From Bacteroidales bacterium UBA1628 (GTDB lineage Bacteria; Bacteroidota; Bacteroidia; Bacteroidales; UBA932), in NCBI GenBank assembly GCA_002321335.1, contig DCMG01000087.1, positions 30,675 to 59,322 of the forward strand: a stretch of DNA of 28,648 nucleotides, given 5' to 3'. Numbering within the stretch: the stretch's first letter is position 1; each line of letters begins with the position of its first letter. Positions 8,383 through 14,447 of the stretch are shown piece by piece. The translations under genes and the position numbers were made by a program. The notes under the pieces are model-generated. The model saw only the letters and a program-made list of their open reading frames with translations. It had not been told where the DNA came from and made no database searches.

Positions 8383-9651
8383 TTAGTTGTGGTCCTCAAG
8401 GATAAAGAGCCTCAGTTCGTTGAGCGCTGCTGCCGCAAATCTCTCAATATTCCTTTTTCTGTCATTTTTATAGACTTTTCTGACGGTTTTCGTTCCGTTC
8501 GGGCCAGCCACTCCAATCCAAACAGTTCCTACAGGGTTGTGTTCATCACCTCCGGGACCAGCCAGTCCTGTGGTAGAGACTGCATACGTGCTTCCGGTCA
8601 ATTTTCTGACTCCTTCGGCCATGGCGGAAGCCACTTCGGAGCTCACGACTCCATATTCATTGATTGTCGCCTCTGACACTCCAAGGACTTTCTCCTTGAC
8701 GGGAACCGCATATGAGGTGACAGAGCCAAGGTAATATTCAGAAGCCCCTGGAACGGAGGTTATCAATGATGAAATCTTGCCGCCAGTGCAGGATTCCGCT
8801 GCGCTGAGAGTCATTCCCGTGCCACGCAGCAATGCTCCTACGGCATTTTCCAGTGTGTCATCCTTATAGGAATATATCTTGTCCTCTAAAATCGGCCTTA
8901 GGCGTGCGAATGCCTCGTCAATGCGTCTTTCTTCCTCTTCTCTGACACCGCCGTAGATTGACAGCCTCAGGCGGACTCCTGTCAGTGGATTCGGGAGGTA
9001 GGCAAGGTGCATGTCCTTAGGGAGGCCGTCTTCCCATGACTCGATTTCCTTTGACAACGCCGACTCGGCCATGCCGAAGACCATCACGCACTTATGGAAT
9101 ATATCAGTGAGCTCATTGTGCCTTTTTATGTCCTTGATCACATCAGGAATCGCCCCGACAGCCTCAAATGGGACGCCTGGCAGTGCATATATGGTGGCTG
9201 AGTGACCGAACTTTTCCTTAGGGAAACGGAACACCATAACCGGAGCCGTGCCTAGATGGTTGACAATCACTTCGCAGGCCTCAGGAACCAACGCCTGAGC
9301 GCGATTGATGTCCAGGACGTCAAGTCCTCTTGCGTGAAGAATCTCGTGGACCATTCTGAGCTGTCCGTCATTGATTACATAGCGTTTGCTCCCTGAAATC
9401 TCCGCCAACGCCGCTTTAGTGATATCGTCCTTGGTTGGACCAAGACCTCCGGTAGTGATGACTATCTCATTGTGGGTTAGTTCATTCATCAGATTGTTGA
9501 TGATTTCCTCGTGGTCATCCCCAAAGGAAACCATTCTTGTGACTTTAACGCCAATCTCCTCTAGCGCAGCGGAAATGTGCGAGGAATTGGTGTCCACTAT
9601 CTGGCCGATCAGAATCTCGTCGCCGATAGTGCAGATTGATGCGTTTGCCAT
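8383..9651 (-). CDS. cinA: CinA-family protein (nicotinamide-nucleotide amidohydrolase type)
   Basis: The 422-residue two-domain protein has an N-terminal molybdopterin-binding-like (CinA/MoeA) domain with TIGDEILIGQIVDTNS and TTGGLGPTKDDITKAAL, and a C-terminal PncC domain with AAESCTGGKISSLITSVPGAS, YLGSVTSYAVPVKEKVLGV and STTGLAGPGG. The C-terminal domain in related proteins deamidates nicotinamide mononucleotide in NAD recycling; the N-terminal domain of some members is an ADP-ribose pyrophosphatase. The ATG at 9651 (MANASICTIGDE) is chosen over an in-frame start at 9681, which would add ten unconserved residues and overlap pyrD. It starts 10 bp downstream of the pyrD stop, so the two form an operon. 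Confidence 0.93.
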   Translation of the reverse strand: MANASICTIGDEILIGQIVDTNSSHISAALEEIGVKVTRMVSFGDDHEEIINNLMNELTHNEIVITTGGLGPTKDDITKAALAEISGSKRYVINDGQLRMVHEILHARGLDVLDINRAQALVPEACEVIVNHLGTAPVMVFRFPKEKFGHSATIYALPGVPFEAVGAIPDVIKDIKRHNELTDIFHKCVMVFGMAESALSKEIESWEDGLPKDMHLAYLPNPLTGVRLRLSIYGGVREEEERRIDEAFARLRPILEDKIYSYKDDTLENAVGALLRGTGMTLSAAESCTGGKISSLITSVPGASEYYLGSVTSYAVPVKEKVLGVSEATINEYGVVSSEVASAMAEGVRKLTGSTYAVSTTGLAGPGGDEHNPVGTVWIGVAGPNGTKTVRKVYKNDRKRNIERFAAAALNELRLFILEDHN

Positions 9652-9661
9652 ATTCAAAGTT

Positions 9662-10702
9662 CTATTTTGTCTGACTTTCAAGGTATTTGTTGATTTTTTT
9701 CACGATTGACGGCCCCTCGTAGATGAAGCCGGTGTAGATTTCTATCAGACTAGCCCCGGCATCAAGCATTTCCTTGGCCTGCTCAGGTGACATTATGCCG
9801 CCGACTCCCACAACCGGCAATCTTCCAGAGGTGAATTGATGAATATGCTTGACCATCGCGAGGCTTTTTTCGTACAGAGGCGCACCGGAGAGCCCTCCGT
9901 TCCCGATTCTCTCTATTTTCTCCTTGCTTGTCCTGAGTCCGTCGCGGGATCTTGTCGTGTTTCCGGCCACGATTCCGTCAATTCCTGACTGCATGCAATA
10001 TTTAAGGATCTCATCCAACTCCCCGGAGGGGATGTCAGGGGAGACTTTGACGAGAACAGGCTTGTAAACATCATAGCATATTCTTAAATCAAGCAAAGGG
10101 TCGAGAATATCCGACAGGTATGAGACATCCTGAAGATTCTGCAAACCGTGAACATTCGGGCAGGATACATTGATGGTGAACATATCCACGAAGTCGTACA
10201 TATATGAGAAAGCCTTCTTGTAGTCAGCTATCGTGTCCTCGTCTGAAGCGCTCGTGCTGTTTTTGGCGATGCTGGCAGAAATGATAGCCTTAGGCGGATC
10301 TTTCTGAATATGCCGGATGGCGTTCTGGATACCTTTGTTGTTGATTCCCATCCTGTTGATGATCGCATTGTCCTGCGGAAGCCTGAACAGTCGAGGCTTA
10401 GGATTGCCCGGCTGGGCCTCAGGGGTCAGAGAGCCGATTTCGATGAACGAGAACCCGAACCACGACAGCTCATTGTAACGCTCTCCATTTTTGTCCAAAC
10501 CGGCGGCCAGTCCGACCGGAGAAGAAAAATTGATGCCGAACACATTTCTGGACAGTGACGGAGCCTTGTGGCTGTATATAAGCTTTATCAGCTTTCCTGC
10601 GAAAGGAATCCGCCTTAGAAGTCCGAGTCCTTTCATGGTCATATTGTGGGCCGTTTCCGGTGATAACTTGAACAAAACTGGCCTGATGAGCTGTCTGTAC
10701 AT
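9662..10702 (-). CDS. pyrD: Dihydroorotate dehydrogenase (quinone), class 2
   Basis: The 346-residue enzyme oxidises dihydroorotate to orotate, the fourth step of de novo pyrimidine synthesis, passing electrons to membrane quinone. The N-terminal helical segment MYRQLIRPVLFKLSPETAHN is the class 2 membrane-association extension. FMN-barrel motifs follow: SPVGLAAGLDKNGE, IEIGSLTPEAQPGNPKPR, NRMGINNKG, TINVSCPNVHGLQ (with the class 2 catalytic Ser region), GNTTRSRDGL, and VGVGGIMSPEQAKEMLDAGA. The start at 10702 matches the usual class 2 N-terminus; an in-frame ATG at 10753 lies upstream of the candidate -7 box (10724-10731) and is unlikely. The gene is followed closely by cinA. Confidence 0.96.
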   Translation of the reverse strand: MYRQLIRPVLFKLSPETAHNMTMKGLGLLRRIPFAGKLIKLIYSHKAPSLSRNVFGINFSSPVGLAAGLDKNGERYNELSWFGFSFIEIGSLTPEAQPGNPKPRLFRLPQDNAIINRMGINNKGIQNAIRHIQKDPPKAIISASIAKNSTSASDEDTIADYKKAFSYMYDFVDMFTINVSCPNVHGLQNLQDVSYLSDILDPLLDLRICYDVYKPVLVKVSPDIPSGELDEILKYCMQSGIDGIVAGNTTRSRDGLRTSKEKIERIGNGGLSGAPLYEKSLAMVKHIHQFTSGRLPVVGVGGIMSPEQAKEMLDAGASLIEIYTGFIYEGPSIVKKINKYLESQTK

Positions 10703-10723
10703 ATTCGTTGAGTTTTTCTGACG

Positions 10724-10731
10724 CAAATTTA
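10724..10731 (-). promoter_or_regulatory. Candidate -7 promoter element for pyrD-cinA
   Basis: CAAATTTA on the plus strand is TAAATTTG on the minus strand, matching TAnnTTTG, 22 bp upstream of the pyrD ATG. It supports the start at 10702. No good TTTG box is visible at the expected -33 distance. Confidence 0.5.
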
Positions 10732-10800
10732 GATAAATATAGAAATCTATCATCGAAAAACAGCCAAATCTTTGTCAGATTATCTCAGAACCGGATCCTG

Positions 10801-11235
10801 TCAATCTAACTCTTTGAATGTCCCGTTGTCGTAGAAAACCAGTATTTTCGTAATCCTTGGTATATCAGGCTTGGATTCGGAAGGGGAGACTTGCTCTGCT
10901 TGTGCCTTATTCTCAAAGGTTTTGGGCTCGTCAGGGAATAAATCCGGTTCTTGAGATTCGAATAATCGGCCGCTGTCCTTGCTCTGTGCGGGCAATATCG
11001 GCTCCTCGGAGGGTTGTGAAGCCTGGCTCTTGTACATTTTGCCTTTTCCGGCAATCAGCCAATCCAGATTCAGATCCGGATAGTTCTGAGACATGCTTTG
11101 TATGAAATCAAACCCAGGCTTGTTCCTTCCAGCAAGAATATGTGAGATGCTTGCCTTTGCCACTCCCAGTGTCTCCGCAAGTTGCGACTGTGTTATGTTC
11201 TCCGCATCCAAAAAACGTTGCAATCGATTGTTCAT
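10801..11235 (-). CDS. XRE-family helix-turn-helix transcriptional regulator
   Basis: The 144-residue protein has an N-terminal Cro/CI-type helix-turn-helix (residues about 4-60): ITQSQLAETLGVAKASISHILAGRNKPGFDFI, followed by NLDWLIAGKGKMY, a tail common in Bacteroidota XRE regulators. A polar, Glu/Ser/Pro-rich linker (about 70-125) leads to a short conserved C-terminal patch ITKILVFYDNGTFKEL. It lacks a LexA-like protease domain. The family binds DNA as a dimer; targets are unknown. Four dyads related to TTGT/ACAA lie from the start codon to 11305 and cover its candidate promoter, which suggests autorepression. The gene lies upstream of pyrD on the same strand, but pyrD has its own candidate -7 box. 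Confidence 0.88.
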   Translation of the reverse strand: MNNRLQRFLDAENITQSQLAETLGVAKASISHILAGRNKPGFDFIQSMSQNYPDLNLDWLIAGKGKMYKSQASQPSEEPILPAQSKDSGRLFESQEPDLFPDEPKTFENKAQAEQVSPSESKPDIPRITKILVFYDNGTFKELD

Positions 11236-11305
11236 TACAAATGTGATTTGTTTACAAAAATAACATAATTAGTTGTAAAATACAACCGAAAATACGTTGT
11301 TACAA
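11235..11305 (-). promoter_or_regulatory. XRE gene promoter overlapped by four operator-like dyads
   Basis: The minus-strand promoter has a -7 element TATTTTTG (plus CAAAAATA, 11255-11262) and a TTG box (plus CAA, 11283-11285) with a 20-bp spacer. Four dyads lie on it: TTACA-AA-TGTGA (11235-11246, one mismatch, touching the start codon), TTTGT-TT-ACAAA (11247-11258, perfect, overlapping -7), GTTGTA-AAA-TACAAC (11272-11286, perfect, overlapping -33) and TTGT-T-ACAA (11297-11305, perfect). All share an inward TGT/ACA core, although polarity and spacing vary. Binding by the XRE protein is inferred. Confidence 0.6.
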
Positions 11306-11581
11306 AAGTAAACCGATGCTCGTTGAAAATGTAACTAAATTAGAATAAGGTTTTGATAATATAATGTATAAATCTGATTAGTAATTAGATTCTTCTTATT
11401 ATTCTATAGTAGATATGTGTTAATTCGCCCCGAAGCCCGCAGTTTACAGCCAATACCTATATGTAAAATTTATTAAATTATCATTAATTATCTGATATTG
11501 AATTAATTAGTTAACATAATACTGATCAATAATATTTTCTTATAACACAAATATTAATTGTTCTGCATATTGTTGTTAATT

Positions 11582-11593
11582 TTACAAGTGTAA
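11582..11593. promoter_or_regulatory. Operator-like dyad upstream of queA
   Basis: TTACA-AG-TGTAA is a perfect palindrome with a 2-bp centre and resembles the dyad over the XRE start codon (11235-11246). It lies about 70 bp upstream of the queA -33 box. Function is inferred from resemblance only. Confidence 0.35.
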
Positions 11594-11662
11594 CAATTAT
11601 TTTGACTATTGTAAAACCGCTTTGGCTTGTTAAAATGTTTACTAACGTAGAATCTCGGAGAA

Positions 11663-11693
11663 TTTGATATTTCTTATACTTCGGTTAACTTTG
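11663..11693 (+). promoter_or_regulatory. queA promoter (TTTG-N19-TAnnTTTG)
   Basis: A TTTG box at 11663-11666 is followed after 19 bp by TAACTTTG (11686-11693). Both boxes and the spacing fit the Bacteroidota sigma-ABfr consensus, giving a start near 11700 and a leader of about 20 bases before the ATG at 11719. It is one of the two best promoters in the window. Confidence 0.75.
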
Positions 11694-11718
11694 TATGGAA
11701 TTTTAAAATCTCAAAGAG

Positions 11719-12933
11719 ATGATACCATCAATAAAAATTGAGGATTACAACTACTCTCTGCCTGACGGGCGGATCGCGAAATATCCGCTTGCGGAGCGTG
11801 ATGCCTCAAAACTTCTTCGGTATGAGAATGGCAATGTCAGCGAGTACATATTCAAGGATATTCCATCGCTCCTGCCTTCAGGTTCTCTTATGATATTCAA
11901 TGACACCAAGGTTGTGCCCGCCAGACTTCATTTTCAACGGGAAACCGGTGCGCACATAGAGATTTTCTGCCTTGAGCCTGTCAACCCTCCAGAGTATAAC
12001 ACGGCTTTCGCCGCCATTGAGCGTTGCCGCTGGAAATGCGTTATAGGGAATGCGAAACGCTGGAAGAACGACATCCTTTCCCTCTACAATCCTGACAATA
12101 ATGAGGTGATATCAGCTATGGGGTTGAAGGCCAGCCTTGTGGAACGTAACGGCGAGACAGGAATTGTGGAGTTCTCTTGGAAGGATGGCAAGCCTTTCTC
12201 ACGTGTTCTGGAGTTGTGCGGCACTGTTCCGATTCCTCCGTACCTGAACCGTGAGACCGAGTCGATTGACACTGAGCGTTACCAGACTCTTTACGCTCAT
12301 ATTCGCGGATCCGTTGCGGCTCCGACGGCCGGGTTGCATTTCACACAGGCTGTCTTGGATGGCATCGCCGCCAAAGGTATTGATTGTGAGAATGTCTGCC
12401 TTCACGTAGGAGCCGGCACTTTTCTTCCTGTCAAAAGCTCGGATGTGGCTGACCACCCTATGCATCGTGAGCCTTTCGTTGTAACTCTTGATCTACTCAA
12501 GCGAATCCGTGCCAATAAAGGCAAACTTATAGCAGTCGGGACGACTTCCGTCCGTACCTTGGAGTCTTTGTACTATGTCGGTGTGAGTTGCATCGAGAAA
12601 GGTCAACCTGAGGATGTCGGGCAGTGGGCACCATACGAGCGGGAATATTCATACTCATTGGACGAGTCCTTGGATGCTATTATCGCATATTTGGAAAGGA
12701 ACGGTCTGAATGAACTCAAGGTGGGTACAAGAATCATCATTGTGCCGGGATTCCGCTTCAGGCTTGTCGACCTTTTGATAACTAATTTCCACCAGCCGGA
12801 AAGCACTCTGATTCTGCTGATTTCAGCGTTTGTCGGCGGTGATTGGAAGACCATCTACGACTACGCACTCGGCCATGACTTTCGCTTCCTCAGTTACGGT
12901 GATAGTTCGCTGCTTTTCCGTCATGATGCTTAA
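11719..12933 (+). CDS. queA: QueA-family tRNA ribosyltransferase-isomerase (long variant)
   Basis: QueA transfers and isomerises the ribosyl part of S-adenosylmethionine onto preQ1-modified tRNA to make epoxyqueuosine. The 404-residue protein has family blocks in order: YNYSLPDGRIAKYPLAERDASKLL, SLMIFNDTKVVPARL, GTVPIPPYL, RYQTLYAHIRGSVAAPTAGLHFT, LHVGAGTFLPVKSSDVADHPMHRE and GTTSVRTLESLYY, then LITNFHQPESTLILLISAFVG. It is about 50 residues longer than the usual 340-360-residue enzyme; extra sequence lies near residues 80-130 (EIFCLEPVNPPEYN... with WKCVIGNAKRWK) and 290-320. This long form is typical of Bacteroidota. Whether it is the true QueA or a paralogue cannot be decided here, because no other queuosine genes are in the window. 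Confidence 0.85.
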   Translation: MIPSIKIEDYNYSLPDGRIAKYPLAERDASKLLRYENGNVSEYIFKDIPSLLPSGSLMIFNDTKVVPARLHFQRETGAHIEIFCLEPVNPPEYNTAFAAIERCRWKCVIGNAKRWKNDILSLYNPDNNEVISAMGLKASLVERNGETGIVEFSWKDGKPFSRVLELCGTVPIPPYLNRETESIDTERYQTLYAHIRGSVAAPTAGLHFTQAVLDGIAAKGIDCENVCLHVGAGTFLPVKSSDVADHPMHREPFVVTLDLLKRIRANKGKLIAVGTTSVRTLESLYYVGVSCIEKGQPEDVGQWAPYEREYSYSLDESLDAIIAYLERNGLNELKVGTRIIIVPGFRFRLVDLLITNFHQPESTLILLISAFVGGDWKTIYDYALGHDFRFLSYGDSSLLFRHDA

Positions 12934-12961
12934 GCCATTTGTGGATAGTTCGTTACAAGCC

Positions 12962-12993
12962 TTTGCGAATGTTAAGTAAATTGCTTAATTTTG
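12962..12993 (+). promoter_or_regulatory. Promoter of the acyltransferase gene (TTTG-N20-TAnnTTTG)
   Basis: TTTG (12962-12965) and TAATTTTG (12986-12993) are separated by 20 bp, fitting the phylum's consensus. It lies in the 85-bp gap after queA, 25 bp before the ATG at 13019, so the gene need not depend on queA transcription. Confidence 0.72.
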
Positions 12994-13018
12994 CAAAGAT
13001 TACTAATGATGATTTATT

Positions 13019-14191
13019 ATGGCTGATTCATCTGAATTCGAAAGCATCTGTCCTTACAACGATGCTGAGGCGGTCGAGGCCTTGAACAAGGTCGCGAATC
13101 ATCCCGCCGTACTGGCAATTTCCGAATATCTTTTCCCGGACGAGCCGATCACATTCCTTCGGAACGCATTGAAAAGCGTACATAATATTGACGAGTTTCA
13201 AGAGATTGTTATGAACAAGGCCGTGACGTGGGTCATGGAGAACACCATACACAATTTCTCTTACGACGGCATAAGCTATATCAAGGAAATCAAGGGCAAG
13301 TTTCTGGCCATGTCCAACCATCGGGACATCATCCTTGATCCAGCCATCACTCAGTTGGTGCTTTTCAGGAACGGCATCCCGATGACCGAGATTTGTGTCG
13401 GTGACAATCTTATCAAGCAGAGCAAGACCGTTGAATATCTTCTCCGCTCCAACAGGATGATTCGTGTCATCCGTGGCATCTCGGCGAGGGAACTATATCT
13501 GTCGTCACAGATCCTTTCCAAATATATTCGTCAAACCATTACTTCCGGTAAGTCATCTATCTGGTTGGCTCAAAGGCAGGGGCGTACCAAAGACGGAATT
13601 GACACCACGGAGCAGGGCTTGCTGAAGATGCTGGACATGAGCGGCACGAAATCTTTTCAGGAGAATTTCGCCGAGTTGAATATAGTGCCTTTGAGCATCT
13701 CCTATGAATATGAGCCGTGCGATGTCCGCAAGGCCCGTGAGATCCTTATATCCAGAACTCAGAAGTATGTCAAGACTCGCACGGAGGACATGCACAGTAT
13801 TGTGATGGGCATCCGCCAGCAGAAGGGCAATGTACATCTTAACTTTGGTTTGCCGTTGACTCCGGATGAGATCGAGTTGGCGTCCCGTTGCGACAAGAAT
13901 GACCGTTATCAGGCTATACGACATGCCGTTGACAAGAGAATCATTGCCGGTTACCAGCTTTGGAAGACCAACTATATCGCCTACGACCTTGTTAACCATA
14001 GTTACAAGTACGCTGAGCTTTACACTCCGGAGGATGTAGAGAAGTTCACGGAATATACCGAGCACAAGCTCGACAAGGTAGAGCGTCGTCTGAACCGCGC
14101 GGAGCTTCGTGACATTTTCCTGCGCATCTATTCCAATCCTGTCGAATCGAAGGAGCGTCTTGTCTCCGGTGAGCCGCTTCGTCAGGAGTAA
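13019..14191 (+). CDS. PlsC/PlsB-like glycerolipid acyltransferase
   Basis: The 390-residue protein belongs to the lysophospholipid/glycerol-3-phosphate acyltransferase superfamily. The catalytic-type block is FLAMSNHRDIILDPA (H101, D107), a substrate-binding-type block is SSIWLAQRQGRTKDG in place of the usual FPEGTRS, and NIVPLSISYEYEP fits the last family motif. The spacing between His and the second Asp is five residues, where PlsC and PlsB have four; I recall the same NHRDI form in other Bacteroidota members. No clear membrane helix is visible, so association with the inner membrane is probably peripheral. It probably acylates a lyso-lipid or glycerol phosphate in the cytoplasm; the acceptor is unknown. 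It has its own promoter, and a strong hairpin follows 100 bp after the stop. Confidence 0.75.
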   Translation: MADSSEFESICPYNDAEAVEALNKVANHPAVLAISEYLFPDEPITFLRNALKSVHNIDEFQEIVMNKAVTWVMENTIHNFSYDGISYIKEIKGKFLAMSNHRDIILDPAITQLVLFRNGIPMTEICVGDNLIKQSKTVEYLLRSNRMIRVIRGISARELYLSSQILSKYIRQTITSGKSSIWLAQRQGRTKDGIDTTEQGLLKMLDMSGTKSFQENFAELNIVPLSISYEYEPCDVRKAREILISRTQKYVKTRTEDMHSIVMGIRQQKGNVHLNFGLPLTPDEIELASRCDKNDRYQAIRHAVDKRIIAGYQLWKTNYIAYDLVNHSYKYAELYTPEDVEKFTEYTEHKLDKVERRLNRAELRDIFLRIYSNPVESKERLVSGEPLRQE

Positions 14192-14218
14192 TAAAGGTGG
14201 GCACACTTCATCGATCTT

Positions 14219-14251
14219 GCTTCGCTCGGTCGCTGAGCCTGTCGAAGCGAC
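14219..14251. repeat. REP-like palindromic repeat, copy 1
   Basis: The core TGAGCCTGTCGAAGCG, preceded by GGTCGC (from 14228), recurs at 22721-22742 with a single C/T difference over 22 bp. It can fold in two competing ways: GTCGCT (14229-14234) with AGCGAC (14246-14251), or GCTTCG (14219-14224) with CGAAGC (14243-14248). It lies just after the acyltransferase stop. GC-rich and palindromic in a 3' intergenic site, it looks like a REP-type element. Confidence 0.65.
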
Positions 14252-14294
14252 ATGAAATACTTTTATCCGAAACAGGACCGGCGTCCAAATATAG

Positions 14295-14336
14295 AAAATT
14301 CCCAAATTTTGCACGTTACCAAAATTTGGGAATTTT
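14295..14336. terminator. Bidirectional intrinsic terminator
   Basis: Perfect 16-bp arms AAAATTCCCAAATTTT (14295-14310) and AAAATTTGGGAATTTT (14321-14336) flank a 10-base loop. Each side ends in a T-rich run in its own direction. It lies between the convergent acyltransferase and cysteate-synthase-like genes, so it can serve both transcripts. The G+C part of the stem is short (three C-G pairs), but the length is exceptional for the window. Confidence 0.8.
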
Positions 14337-14410
14337 ATTTTATGAACGCTATTGATGTTTTCGTTTATAATTCAGTTGTTGGTTCTATCGTGCTTATTTG
14401 TAGGCAATAT

Positions 14411-14443
14411 AACAAATGTGTTAATTGTATAAACATTTTTGTT
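14411..14443 (+). repeat. 33-bp tandem-dyad element, copy C
   Basis: The dyads AACAAATGTGTT (14411-14422) and AACATTTTTGTT (14432-14443) are separated by 9 bp, as in copies A, B and D. It ends 4 bp before the stop codon of the cysteate-synthase-like gene, in a convergent gap that already has a terminator, so a promoter role is unlikely at this site. Confidence 0.75.
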
Positions 14444-14447
14444 AGCG

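Larger units (their letters stand above)
11236..11718. other. AT-rich intergenic region between XRE regulator and queA
   Basis: The 483 bp hold no credible open frame on either strand. Contents that can be named are the XRE promoter with dyads (11235-11305), a split dyad TTTACA...TGTAAA (11443-11448 and 11462-11467), a perfect dyad TTACA-AG-TGTAA (11582-11593) and the queA promoter (11663-11693). A short GC-rich island (about 11426-11441) stands out in otherwise very AT-rich sequence. No tRNA fold, preQ1 riboswitch pattern or transposon end was recognised. Confidence 0.7.

Noticed and set aside
11401..11460. tRNA or attachment-site remnant in the GC-rich island
   Set aside because: No cloverleaf, T-loop GTTCRAN pattern or flanking direct repeat was found; recorded only as unexplained.
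11640..11718. preQ1 riboswitch upstream of queA
   Set aside because: The leader after the predicted start is only about 20 bases, and no preQ1-I or preQ1-II sequence pattern is visible.
13553..14314. 253-residue minus-strand open frame opposite the acyltransferase
   Set aside because: It runs through the REP-like repeat and the end of a well-supported gene, with no motif of its own.
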